A stretch of 64,000 bases of DNA from Cordylochernes scorpioides. Taxonomy: Eukaryota; Arthropoda; Arachnida; Pseudoscorpiones; Chernetidae. This document shows positions 21,226 through 31,076 of this stretch, one piece after another; within the stretch, counting starts at the first letter, position 1; the number at the start of each line of letters is the position of its first letter. The notes under the pieces were generated by a model. It was not told where the DNA came from. It worked only from the letters and a program-made list of their open reading frames with translations, and searched no databases. Made by a program: the position numbers and the translations under genes. The stretch spans positions 24,014,467 to 24,078,466 of the forward strand of contig CP092880.1 of the NCBI GenBank assembly GCA_030710605.1, written 5' to 3'.

Positions 21226-21239
21226 GATGCGCCCCCTAC
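21226..21239 (-). promoter_or_regulatory. Gypsy A polypurine tract
   Basis: On the minus strand the bases just before the 3' LTR read GTAGGGGGCGCATC, with a run of five G. Position fits the plus-strand primer, but the last bases (CATC) are not purine, so the exact cut is uncertain. Confidence 0.5.
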
Positions 21240-21469
21240 ATGTGAAGAATTCAAGAAGGGGTTAGCCTGAGAGAATTCTGTAAAGTGAAAAATAATTTTG
21301 TGGGAAAATTAGTTGTGGGTATTGAGGGGCTATATACAAGCATTGCTGGTGACATAATAAGTAATATAGCATGGTGTTGATGATATAGGTTGAGTATAAT
21401 TAATAGAAATCAAAAATCTTTTAATTGTAAGAAATCAATGAATGTTATGGTACATAGTGGGCAAAAAAA

Positions 21470-21910
21470 AAAAGAAAATGCGCCTAAACGAATTCTACTC
21501 GAGTTAAGAAATGAATTCGAGGGGGTTCTATTAAGGCTTTGAAATCAAAATAAAATAAAATAAAAGTTTTTTGAGCGAAATCAAAGTGGAGTGCTTGGTT
21601 GAATGGTGAAAAAAAAAAGGAAAATGCCTAACCATATTCTATTCGAGATTGGGAATGAAATCGAAGGAATTCTATTAGGTCTTTCGAGAAATCAAAAATA
21701 AAAATAAAATAAAAGTTTTTTGAGCGAAATCAAAGTTGAGTGCTTGGTTGAGTGGTGAAAGAAAAAAAAAAAGGAAGGAAAAATGCCTAGTTACCTTTTT
21801 TGCTCGAATTTGGAAAAGAATTCGAGGGAATTTCATAAGGTCTTTTTGAAATCAAAATAAAAATAAAAGTGGTTGGGCGAAATCAAAGTCGAGTGTTTGG
21901 AAAAAAGAAA
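21470..21910. repeat. Three direct repeats (about 145 bp) in the Gypsy A 3' region
   Basis: Three units each run GCCTAA/GCCTAG, a CGAATT-rich part, AAATCAAAATAAAA, GAGCGAAATCAAAG, GAGTGCTTGGTTGA and an A-rich end. Units differ by several changes. They sit between the pol stop and the polypurine tract and encode nothing. Confidence 0.75.
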
Positions 21911-22825
21911 AATGAAAAATAAAAAGGTTTCAACAACAAAGTGTGATTTAATGTTTTTAGTTTAATCGAAAACCAATGATTTTTCGTTGATAATTGAGTT
22001 GTGGCAGTTTAAGCTAAGTGGTAAATAGAATGATAATTGATAAATGAAAATGATAATATAAATTAATTGGGAAAAAAAATGATAATTGATGATTAAAAGT
22101 GCTAATAAATTGAATAAATTGATAAATTGATTAAATATTTAAATTTTAATTGAGAGAAAATAATGAAAATGATTGATATGAAAAATAAGGTGTATTGGTT
22201 GGAACCCTTTGGTATCTTCATGCCCTGATCTACATGTATTGGTTGCTCCATTTTGCCCTATAAATGTTTTACTTGCTCAATTATGCCCTATAAATTTTTT
22301 GTCTCATCTGTAGTGACACTTAGGTGAAAAACGTGATTCTAGCCCTCAAGTGCGTTTATGCTGTGTGTACAGGAGACATGGAAATCTATATAACCTTTAT
22401 GTGTAATTTTTTGTCTTTGTGTGTGTGTTGTGAAAAATGTTAGAAGTCGGTTGTGTAAGAGATGTGTGAGCTAGTTCTAGGTGTTGTTTCGTGGATGTGT
22501 AATTGGGTGGTAAAAATCGATATGTAGACTCGAACTGGAATCAAAACCGGTGGCATAGTGAGGTTCCCAGTCGACCTCAATAGGGGATCTTCTCATTGTA
22601 ATTAGAGATACGGAAGTGGGGTGTGTCGGGCAAACGAGAGGGAGGGAAATTGGAGATCGGACGAAGGCGCTCCGCTTTGTTTACAGAGGCCGAATTTAAC
22701 CGCCGCGGACTATACTTCCTGTCGTGGTGTTTCAAATCCTCATTTCCTGCCGTCTATTTATTTTGGGGTGTGGCTCGGGGCTTGTTTTTGGAGCGTGGTT
22801 TCTCCGACATTGTTTGGTCATCTTT

Positions 22826-25800
22826 TCAGTTACTGTTATCTCTTCGGAGTTTATTTAGATTTTCTGCGAAGATGGTTCCTAAAATTATGAGAAGTTTTAT
22901 AAATGTTTGTCCTAGATTAAAAACTACCTCTTGTAGTTCGAAGATTTTCTGCGCGGGCATGGCATATATAAACAAGTAATTAATGAATAAAATTGGGATA
23001 CAGTTGTACGGTAGAACTAATAAACAAAGGATAAAAATCAGGTGAAATATAGGATATTGTCCCATGTTCGTCCATATTTTTGTAACTGGGGACTCTGAAA
23101 TATTTGCTTGAACCTTATTAATTGTAGAATTTGAATGATTGGTAGGTTCGTAGTTCTCCTGTTTGATATCTTTAGGGGGTGGTGTGATATGATTGAGCTG
23201 GTTGTCAGGTTTGCAGTTTTTAACATCGGGGAAGAGTGATGTAAATCGTCTTGTTGCAAAAATGGCAGGGTCTAAATGCCTGAAAGGTTCGCTGCTGGTG
23301 GGTTTGAACCTTAATGACTCTGTTGGGAATAATTCGGGTGTTAAATGTTTGAAAGGGAACGTATAATTGGGGTTGTGCTTTATATGATAGGTGCTAACGG
23401 CGGGTGGTGATATATAATGGATTTTTTCTGTATACAGTTTAAGTTTGTTGACGTGGATTGTGTCAGTGTCTCTTTGGAGTGGTTGATTTGGTCGATCTAT
23501 GCGGACCACATTTGGTGAAATAATTTCTAATATTGTGTGAGGTCCTGTGAAATATGGCGCAAGTTTCCCTGTATTTGGGTGGTGATATAATTTTACTAAT
23601 ACTAGATCACCTACTTCGAAATGTGGTTGCTTGTGTCGTTGGTCATAAGTGTTTTTGTCTTGTAAATGTTTGTTTTGTGTGCGTGTGTGTGCAATTTTTC
23701 TAGCTTTGTCGATATCTGGGTACGGTGTGTTATGATTAGAGATTTCTGGAGGTAGGATACCAAACATTAAGTATATGGGTGGAAAACCTGTGGTAGAGTG
23801 GGGTGTCTTGTTATATATAAGTGTAACCTTCTTGACCAACTTGGTCCATGCGACCTTAGGATTTTCTAGGTGTAATAACCTAAGTTTTCCCGTGAGGGTG
23901 GCGTTTAGGCGTTCACATAGACCGTTGGCCTGTGGATTGTTGCTGGTTGTGAGCAATGGGTGAATATTTCTATTAAGTAGAAAACTACGAAATTTGGGTG
24001 AAGTGAAGGCAGGGGCTCTATCCGTAAGAAGGCGTTTTGGAGAACCATCCTGGAATACTCGTTTAAGTACCTGTTGGTAGGTGGTGGTACTGGTGGATTT
24101 AGATGGAAAAGCCCACGCGTAGCGTGAAAAATGATCGACTACCACATGGAGGTATATCTTGGTGTTGCCATATTTGGCAAATCCTGCTATGGTGTCCAGA
24201 GATAAAAGGTCGAAGGGTTCTTTAGATTCCGGAGGTTGACTTAATTCTCCGTAAGTGGGTCCTACTGGACGTTTTGTTAATTGGCAGGTGGGACAGGTCT
24301 TAACTTTTTGTTTAATATCTTTTGACATACCTTGCCAGTAATATTGTGTGGAGATAATTCGTGACATTTGGGAAATACCGGGGTGATTGTATTGTGTGTG
24401 TACTGTTTGTAAGAGTTGTTGTATGAGTGGTTTTGGAAGTATAATCTTGGTTACACCTTTTCGGGAAACTGTATGTAATCCATTATGATCAATGGTCAAA
24501 CTAGACTCTTTCGATGGAGGAGATTGGTGGGTCTTGATAAGGGTGGCGTCCAAGAATCCACAAAACGGGTTACGGGACAAGAGATCTGCTTCATATTGTA
24601 GTTTTCCCTTTATGTAGCGGACCTCATATTCGTAACTCGATAGTCGTAAACTCCATCGAAACAGTCTACCGGACGGGTTCTTGATGGTTTTCAACCACTG
24701 CAATGCATGATGGTCAGAAAATATTGTAAATTTTCTGCCCATAAGATAGATGCGAAACTTCTCCACACTCTCAACGATTGCTAAGCACTCAAGTTCAGAG
24801 ATGGAGTAGTTTTTCTCGTGTGGGCGCAATGTTCGGCTGAAATATTGAACTGGATATACGTTTCCGTCAGGGTGAACTTGTTTGAGAATGCCTGCTATAC
24901 CGAGGGTGGATGCATCGCAATACACTTGGCATGGCAGACCTTCTTTGTAAAGGTGTAAAATGGGGTGTTGTGTGAGGTTTCCTTTCAGGTCAATGAACGC
25001 CTCTTGACAAGCTTCATTCCAGTTCCACACGACGTCCTTTTTGAGGAGATTGTTGAGTGGTGCTCGCAAGCGAGCGTATTCCGGAATGAATTTGTTATAG
25101 ACGTTCACAGCGCCTAAGAAGGATTGTAGTGTTTTTCGGTTGTGTGGTTGTTTTATGGCGTGGATGATGTCGGTATTGCGTGTAAGTGGTGTAATTGTAC
25201 CAGCTGTGATGGTGTAACCTAGAAAATTTATGGATTGTTTAAAAAATTCGCATTTTGCGAAGTTAAGTTGTAACTTCTCCGCTTCGCAAAAGGCGAAAAA
25301 TTGTCGCAGGTGGTTTTGATGTTCCTCCAATGTGTTGGAGTAAATGATGAAATCATCAAAGTAATGTGCCACACAGTCAAGTCCGTGTCTCTGTAGGACC
25401 TGACTTATGGCTCGTTCGTAAATCTGAGGACTGGTTTTTAACCCGAAAGGTAATCGAGTGGGTTGGTATAATCCTTCAAAGGTGGCAAATGCTAACAGTG
25501 GTCGAGAATCGGGGTGTATTGGGACTTGCCAATACGCAGAGGATATGTCGGCCGTGGAAAAATATTTGGCCTGTGCGAGGCGGTCTAGGATATCCTCGAT
25601 TCTCGGGAGGGGATGGACATCAGAGCTGATTAGCTCATTCACCTTCCTATAATCGATACAAAACCGTTTGGTTTTGTCGCGCTTAGTGACGAGGGTGACA
25701 GGGCTCGAGAAAGGTGAAAAAGATTGCTCTATGATGCCGTTCTCCAGCATTTGTTGTATTTGGTTACGGATTTCTTGTTGGTCACATATCGGAACACGAT

Positions 25801-26986
25801 ATGGACGTATGGTGATTATTTTTTTGGAATTCGTGGGTATTTTTACTGGTGGAATACGTAAGCATGGTACGTTGAATTTGTCCTGTGAAAAAATGTGAGT
25901 GTACCTTTGTAGAAGTGTTGTGAACTGTGGTGTATAGTGAGTGTTAGGTGTTGTGTTGTAGTATGCATGGGGTAAAGGGTTTTGTTGTGTATTAGTGTGA
26001 GTGTCGAGTTCGTTGTGTGGGTTGGTCATGTGAGAGTTGTGTAACGGTGTGTGATCACCTAGGTTTTTGGTATGCGAGTTATCCCGCTGTGTGGGTGCGT
26101 TTTGGACAGGTTCATAAGTTGAAGTTGTTGTGGTTTGATTATTTGAGGGCATGTAAAAAGGGCAATTGGCTTTAGTGAAAAAGGGGCATGTAGATAAGTG
26201 GGGTTTTCTCAATGAATGCACGCAATGGTTGTCATAGGCGGATAGTTGGGATGTGGGGAAAATTTTTTGTGACATCGCCTGACATTGCCAGTACGTGCAT
26301 ACATTGGACACATGATTAAAATGGTAGGAAAGGGTAGACAATGGGGCGCCCAGCTGGAGTATAGTGCATTTATTAAAATCTATGGTTAATCTGAATTTAT
26401 GGAGGCTATTGATACTAAGAATTCCGAATGGCAATGGTGCATTCACTACATGGAAATACTCCTTTCGTGATATTTGTCCTATTGTCAGTGGGATAGATAG
26501 TTTACCCATGGTTTTTGCAAATCCGTTTAGGGTTTGGAGGTGTAGTGAGTGTCCCTCAAGGGTTAAATTAGGCAGGTGGGTTTTTAGCATATGATAAATA
26601 TTATATGGCACTATACTCAGGCTGGCGCCTGTATCAATTAAAAAGGGGCATGATACATTAGGGGCTAGAAAGAGTTTGACAGTCAGTTGGTTTAGGGATC
26701 CTACCTCAGTCTCGAAAGGGCTGTCCGGCTGAGGTGTCTCTGGCTTGACTTGGTTGTGATGAAGTCGGAACTGGTGATTTTGGGACCGTTTGCACTGTCC
26801 GGACTTTTTCGTGGGTCGTCGGGATTGGTCGACGTCGGCATTCGCTGTGCCAGTGTCTCGCGCCGCAGAACTTGCAGTTGGACGGCGGAAGAGGTGCATT
26901 CCATGCACCTGGGCGTCGGGATGTGCTGTGGTACGGACCCGACATTGTGGGTGGTTGATCTTCTCTGGATCGCGTTGCCGGTACAC
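22826..26986 (-). CDS. pol: Gypsy A Pol polyprotein (protease-RT-RNase H-integrase) with hydrophobic C-terminal extension
   Basis: 1386 codons open; the start shown is only the first possible one, since pol is expected to be made by frameshift from gag. Order: residues 1-90 overlap gag; aspartic protease FLIDTGAS near 118; reverse transcriptase with FCIDYRKVNELISSDVHPLP and catalytic YFDD near 540; RNase H with YCDAST near 690 and FSDHHALQWL; integrase zinc finger (HPGISQ...CPTCQ) near 865-905, then Asp in VVVDHFSRYAW or DTIAG (about 930-945), Asp in LLTDRAPAF (about 990) and Glu in ANGLCERLN (about 1025). After the integrase C-terminal domain come about 200 extra residues, Pro/Thr/Asn-rich, with a hydrophobic stretch (about 1307-1340, FHLIFILCLLVLPYNCIPIL) and a second one near 1355-1375. 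This tail is unusual and could be a remnant or precursor of an envelope-like module. Confidence 0.93.
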   Translation of the reverse strand: MYRQRDPEKINHPQCRVRTTAHPDAQVHGMHLFRRPTASSAARDTGTANADVDQSRRPTKKSGQCKRSQNHQFRLHHNQVKPETPQPDSPFETEVGSLNQLTVKLFLAPNVSCPFLIDTGASLSIVPYNIYHMLKTHLPNLTLEGHSLHLQTLNGFAKTMGKLSIPLTIGQISRKEYFHVVNAPLPFGILSINSLHKFRLTIDFNKCTILQLGAPLSTLSYHFNHVSNVCTYWQCQAMSQKIFPTSQLSAYDNHCVHSLRKPHLSTCPFFTKANCPFYMPSNNQTTTTSTYEPVQNAPTQRDNSHTKNLGDHTPLHNSHMTNPHNELDTHTNTQQNPLPHAYYNTTPNTHYTPQFTTLLQRYTHIFSQDKFNVPCLRIPPVKIPTNSKKIITIRPYRVPICDQQEIRNQIQQMLENGIIEQSFSPFSSPVTLVTKRDKTKRFCIDYRKVNELISSDVHPLPRIEDILDRLAQAKYFSTADISSAYWQVPIHPDSRPLLAFATFEGLYQPTRLPFGLKTSPQIYERAISQVLQRHGLDCVAHYFDDFIIYSNTLEEHQNHLRQFFAFCEAEKLQLNFAKCEFFKQSINFLGYTITAGTITPLTRNTDIIHAIKQPHNRKTLQSFLGAVNVYNKFIPEYARLRAPLNNLLKKDVVWNWNEACQEAFIDLKGNLTQHPILHLYKEGLPCQVYCDASTLGIAGILKQVHPDGNVYPVQYFSRTLRPHEKNYSISELECLAIVESVEKFRIYLMGRKFTIFSDHHALQWLKTIKNPSGRLFRWSLRLSSYEYEVRYIKGKLQYEADLLSRNPFCGFLDATLIKTHQSPPSKESSLTIDHNGLHTVSRKGVTKIILPKPLIQQLLQTVHTQYNHPGISQMSRIISTQYYWQGMSKDIKQKVKTCPTCQLTKRPVGPTYGELSQPPESKEPFDLLSLDTIAGFAKYGNTKIYLHVVVDHFSRYAWAFPSKSTSTTTYQQVLKRVFQDGSPKRLLTDRAPAFTSPKFRSFLLNRNIHPLLTTSNNPQANGLCERLNATLTGKLRLLHLENPKVAWTKLVKKVTLIYNKTPHSTTGFPPIYLMFGILPPEISNHNTPYPDIDKARKIAHTRTQNKHLQDKNTYDQRHKQPHFEVGDLVLVKLYHHPNTGKLAPYFTGPHTILEIISPNVVRIDRPNQPLQRDTDTIHVNKLKLYTEKIHYISPPAVSTYHIKHNPNYTFPFKHLTPELFPTESLRFKPTSSEPFRHLDPAIFATRRFTSLFPDVKNCKPDNQLNHITPPPKDIKQENYEPTNHSNSTINKVQANISESPVTKIWTNMGQYPIFHLIFILCLLVLPYNCIPILFINYLFIYAMPAQKIFELQEVVFNLGQTFIKLLIILGTIFAENLNKLRRDNSN
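26706..26719 (-). promoter_or_regulatory. Candidate +1 frameshift site, Gypsy A gag-pol
   Basis: The last gag codons are CCC TTT CGA GAC TGA; reading TTT then skipping one base (C) gives GAG ACT GAG GTA in the pol frame. A 20-base block covering TTT CGA GAC TGA G is identical in the diverged element D (38236-38255). UUU followed by a CGN codon is the known +1 slip context of influenza PA-X. Gag and pol overlap over 281 bases, so the site is a candidate, not proven. Confidence 0.55.
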
Positions 26987-27755
26987 TGGGCCCGTGGATC
27001 CGCTGTACCAGTCGGAACCACTCTCCTAGGTTCTCGGGAGGCACTACGCGGACTAGGCGCTGGTCGTTGAATGGCAGTCCTTCTGTCAGCGTCTCGAGGA
27101 TCACCTCTTGTGGAAGTCCTAGTTGCAATCCCATGGCGGTTTTTTCCCGGTAGTAGGTCTCTAAGTTGGCTTGTCCAGTGAGTTTCATGGCGAAATATTT
27201 CGCAAAGGACGCTTCGCTTGACTCAGGGTAGAGATCTAGGAGGATTTGTCTCACCTGGAAATAACTCCGGTCGGCCAGCCGAAGTTTCCTGAAGAGCTCC
27301 AGGGGTTGTCGCACCAGGTAGTTTGGCAGGCGCAATAATTTTTCTTGTTCTCCCATGGATGCGTCTTCCATTTTTCGGTCGAACGTCTGGAAAAACTGTG
27401 TCGCGCTGTATGCGCCGTCGAAAGGTGGGATCGCCGACTCCGCTCCATCAGAAATTTTTACTCGCGTCAGGAATGTTGACAGTTGGTTGATGGCGTCCGC
27501 TAGGGGCGCAGTTGTCTCTCGGCCGGTCACCTCCTGTCTTTCTCTTGCCGATTCGCTCTCTCTTACTTCTTGCCTTCTTTCCATTGTTTCCGTTGGACCG
27601 TCTGACTTTACGCCTGTGGGATCCTGATTTAATTCCCTCTCACTATCCTGTCGACTTAACCGTTCTGTGGCAATATCGTTGCGGGGTTTCTTGTTGTTGG
27701 ATGCGAATGGTGAGATTTGGTTGAAGCGCAGTCGTTTGAGTGGAAGTTGCAGCAT
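26706..27755 (-). CDS. gag: Gypsy A Gag
   Basis: 349 residues. The first 30 codons lie inside the 5' LTR (LTR ends at 27666) and the frame continues through the bases where a primer-binding site should be. A central Gag-like helical region (PPFDGAYSATQFFQTFDRKM, LETYYREKTAMGLQLGLP, VILETLTEGLP) is followed by one zinc knuckle, CKFCGARHWHSEC (about 294-306), a CxxCGxxHWxxxC variant. It ends QPFRD with TGA at 26706-26708; pol is open in the +1 frame across the stop. It forms the particle and binds RNA. The related truncated element at 38242-38860 shares NDIATE and LSRQD at the LTR edge. Confidence 0.9.
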   Translation of the reverse strand: MLQLPLKRLRFNQISPFASNNKKPRNDIATERLSRQDSERELNQDPTGVKSDGPTETMERRQEVRESESARERQEVTGRETTAPLADAINQLSTFLTRVKISDGAESAIPPFDGAYSATQFFQTFDRKMEDASMGEQEKLLRLPNYLVRQPLELFRKLRLADRSYFQVRQILLDLYPESSEASFAKYFAMKLTGQANLETYYREKTAMGLQLGLPQEVILETLTEGLPFNDQRLVRVVPPENLGEWFRLVQRIHGPSVPATRSREDQPPTMSGPYHSTSRRPGAWNAPLPPSNCKFCGARHWHSECRRRPIPTTHEKVRTVQTVPKSPVPTSSQPSQARDTSAGQPFRD

Positions 27756-28544
27756 ACAGTTAGGAATAATCAGGACACGTGATTGAGTTGGAAAATAAGA
27801 GGCAACTGTGTTGGAGGGAAGAAAGCTTGAGAAGAGTTGAGCGATTTGACTTATTAATTAGTTGATCACATGGCGATGATGAAATGAGCGGAGAGAGATA
27901 TCTCTAGAGTAGATGTTACCTTGTTGGAAGCGAAGGAGCACTGTCCGAACTCGGCGAGAGCCAGTGAACCCTGTAGGTGTTGTTCCTATGAGAGCTCAAG
28001 CGTAACTACCCATTCTTGCTTTCCGATTTAACACCAAGCCTCAGTTTCTCTCTGATTGGTCGAGAGATGTCACATGATCCTTTCCTATTGGTTGACCTAC
28101 TTGAGGTGTTGTCTTTTGATTGGTCGAGAGATGTCACATGCTCTTTTCCTATTGGTTGACCTACTTAAGGTGCTGTCTTCTGATGGGCCGGCGGCTTCCT
28201 TTGGTGTTAGTTACGCCCGGCCTGGGTCAGGAAGTGTCTTATTTGTTCGACTCGATTTACTTCCGCGGTTATCAAAATACGTCCTGCTTTGTCAGGAAGT
28301 ATTGAATGTTAGCTTTAACATTTATAACTTCTGGTCATTAGATACGTCCTGTTTTTCCAGGAAGTGTCGGTTTAAACTTAGCTCGCAGGGACCTGGGGTC
28401 AGAAGGTTAACTGCGACGTCTTCTTATGTCTTTTGTTACTTTCTTTCCTCCAGTTACCTTATTCTTTTATTACATCTTTGAAAATCATACATGATACATA
28501 CATAGTGGGTCGGGGTTGCATTTAATTATATACAAATTATGACA
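27666..28544 (-). repeat. Gypsy A 5' LTR, carries gag start codon
   Basis: 879 bp. Its last 90 bases on the minus strand encode the first 30 residues of Gag (start codon at 27753-27755). No TGG-type primer-binding site follows the LTR: the next bases read GAACGGTTAAGTCGACAGG, so the primer is unclear. Confidence 0.93.
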
Positions 28545-28800
28545 TATATTAAGTCTAACTCTCTATATATACTTGTATATCTTGTATATCAATAATTGAT
28601 GCATGGTTTTTATTTAAAAAAAAATATTTCAAATGATTCTTGCTTCTTCATATATCAAACTCGCAACAATGCAAAATTATATATATATATATAATGTGTA
28701 CCAAAGGTGTCACCTCTCCCTTCAAATATGCATTAAAACAACGCAATCAGGTTCATCACCCCGTAAAGTGTAATGGTGATGGTAAAGCAAGAGTCACAAT
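28545..28800. other. Short non-coding spacer
   Basis: Target duplication TATA, AT-rich sequence with a (TA)n run near 28680, then the start of LINE-like sequence. Nothing else seen. Confidence 0.5.
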
Positions 28801-29290
28801 ACCAGTTTTTCGAAAATTCAGACAAAAAGCAAGCCTCTACGCCATGGTTTCAGGCTTTAGCCCTCATCAGTATAGGGGCGGCTTCGATTTCATAATATTG
28901 TATGAGAGAAGTTATGAAATAAGTCGAATTGGTCAAAAATGTGTTTAAATGAAGGCAGTTGGTTCAACTGAAGAATCAAAGCACGGTGGTCTGACAGCCT
29001 GTAATTAGTTCTTAAATAATGGGTGACGTGGTCAGAGAACCTAGATGGTAGAAGGACTCGATCAAGATGACTCGTGTCGATCCAGCTTCCGAGTATGGCG
29101 ACCCTAGTTGGTAGGTAGTGGCATTGAAGATGCACGCAGCGTCCACGTGGTCGGCTTAGTCCAGGAGTTCTGTGAGGGTTTCTACTGAACAGGGGATGAT
29201 TTATGAATAACTCTATGGTTGGAATTATATTCCTAGATATATATACAATGGTCAAAACATTCAGAGAGAACCATCCCTGCTCAAGCATAA
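28801..29290 (-). pseudogene. LINE endonuclease domain fragment
   Basis: The minus reading has VAILGSWIDTSHLDRVLLP and LSDHRALIL, the C-terminal part of an AP-type endonuclease (the SDH motif contributes a catalytic His), then a linker FKHIFDQFDLFHNF that also occurs at 7750-8010. The N-terminal catalytic motifs are absent and stops follow downstream. Confidence 0.7.
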
Positions 29291-29389
29291 CTGTCTACGC
29301 ATCAGAAGAAATCTACCATAACATTTCACAGCACTTCTACCCATCCACTGCAATAAGCAGAACAGCCTCATGGCTTCTCAGAACCAAAC

Positions 29390-29520
29390 TTCATCGAAGT
29401 TCTCATAGCAATTAAATGTGGCGGACTTAAGAAATCCCCTGGCCTCGACCGACTTGGTGTTCGTGGGTAGCCTACCCTAGATACATTTCTAGCAGAAATT
29501 TTTACCTAGAGCCTAAGAAT
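29390..29520 (+). pseudogene. LINE reverse transcriptase N-terminal scrap
   Basis: The plus reading AIKCGGLKKSPGLDRLGV resembles the KSPGxDG start of a LINE RT domain. It breaks within about 40 codons. Its strand is opposite to the endonuclease relic beside it, so they are separate insertions or the result of an inversion. Confidence 0.45.
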
Positions 29521-30067
29521 CAATTATAAGGTTATTTCAAAAGTTCTATTTCTTAAAACGTTGTTTTTACTTTTACTTGGCGAAAAATAATATTGCGGCG
29601 AATATATATAAAAATACATAATTCAATTACTTTATACATAATACAAAAACATTATACATAACGGAAAATAATATTGGTATTTTAATTTTTTGCAAGTGTT
29701 TACGAACTTTGGGGACAACCTTGTATTTTCCTTCAGCCTAATAAATTGGTCTATTAGTCCTTACATCTTAAAGAACATTATCCAAGTCTACGTGAACCCA
29801 TTTCAGCTAATCAGAATAATGTCAGAGAAAAAATATATTGCGATAAAATTGTTTAACTTTCATAAAGCGTTAGAGAACAAGGTATCTCTAAGAACTAAAA
29901 TTAAAGAACAATTTCCATTCATAGTTAATTTGTATAGTTATGTTGAATACTTTGATTTCTTTTTCATTTTCCTTCTCTCCTTTGTTTATGTTTTTTTCCC
30001 TTTTCTTAATGAAAATGATGTATGGCGAATCCTTACAGGACGGAAATGTCCTAATAAAGCTGTTGTT
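29521..30067. other. Non-coding stretch
   Basis: AT-rich. The 138-residue plus reading at 29690-30106 has no motif and runs into the foldback arm, so it is not called as a gene. Confidence 0.5.
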
Positions 30068-30375
30068 AAACGACATTGGAAAATATCCCGCATGAGTTTC
30101 TTTTAAATGAAAAATCGAAATTTATTTTTAAGGAGAAATAACGACCATTTTTAACCTTAGAGATGAGGTATGAAAGGATGAATTGTGAAGAGTAATGATA
30201 AACGGAAAAATCCCATCCCTGGACACTTTTAATTTTCCGTTTATCATTATTCTTCACAATTCATCCTTTCATACCTCATCTCTAAGGTTATAAATGGTCG
30301 TTATTTCTCCTTAAAAATAAATTTCGATTTTTCATTTAAAAGAAACTCATGCGGGATATTTTTCAGTGTCGTTTT
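30068..30375. mobile_element. Foldback repeat FB1, complete
   Basis: Arms 30068-30209 and 30234-30375, about 142 bp each, pair nearly perfectly; the outer ends read AAACGACA and TGTCGTTT. The 24-base loop contains CCATCCCTGGACACTT, also seen in the palindrome at 7166-7279 and in the copy at 41827. No coding. Confidence 0.8.
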
Positions 30376-31076
30376 ACAATCATAAGCCGCATTATATTGT
30401 ATTATAAAACTGTTGTTGTTGCTCTTAGTCCTTATGCCCAAACAGAACAGGATTGCTTCTAACTTCCTTGAGAGATTCCCTCCTATTCTTAACACGCTAG
30501 ACAAAATTTTTAACGAGACATTCTGTTGTTTACAATGGCTAGCAGACCATTACAGCTCCGGTTCTCTGCATTCCAATTTGGATGTATTCCTTGCCACTCA
30601 GCGGCAATTCGTAGGTATGTATATTGAAATAAACATTTTCCTCAAATTTCGAGTGTCACTCTGAAACTTTATAAATCATATTTTTGATTGAGCTGTGTAA
30701 TCTCAAATATATTTCACAAATTAACTTCATTAATATAGAATTTTCGAAACTATTATAGACGCGTATGATTCTTTTAAAAATTAAACAATTTATACTGCAC
30801 TTACTGCAATGGAAAAAAATTATAGGAGGGCCTGGCTCATAAGTGGTGAACCCTCCCAGCGGTCTCGTCAGTTTAATCTACCATACCGCTGTTATATTGC
30901 AGTTTTCGATCTTCCTTTTATAGTGATACTGATGCTAGACTCTTGGAATGGGTATTTTAGATGAACTATGGACATAAGCTTTGAGGACAACAGAATTACA
31001 TAAAATTATATATATAATATGCTTCGATAAATTGCTTTTCCGCAAATATATAATTGAGTTTTTATAAGAACGATTG
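30376..31076. other. Non-coding with dispersed repeat
   Basis: 30800-31005 is a relative of 4396-4600 (CAGCGGTCTCGTCAGTTTAA, ACTATGGACATAAGCTTT). 30745-30790 matches an arm of the foldback at 31077-31278. No gene. Confidence 0.5.

Larger units (their letters stand above)
20347..28544 (-). mobile_element. Gypsy A: complete Ty3/Gypsy LTR retrotransposon
   Basis: 8198 bp with 879-bp LTRs at both ends differing by a single substitution that I found, flanked by TATA on each side (20343-20346, 28545-28548). On the minus strand: 5' LTR, gag (27755-26706), pol (26986-22826, one long open frame), a 1.6 kb non-coding 3' region with tandem repeats, 3' LTR. Near-identical LTRs and open frames point to a recent, possibly still competent insertion. 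Confidence 0.95.

Noticed and set aside
27640..27665. A standard primer-binding site after the Gypsy A 5' LTR
   Set aside because: No TGG close to the LTR edge and no tRNA 3' end that I recognise matches; left open rather than called.
29690..30106. 138-residue plus-strand ORF
   Set aside because: AT-rich low-complexity composition, no motif, and it runs into a foldback arm.
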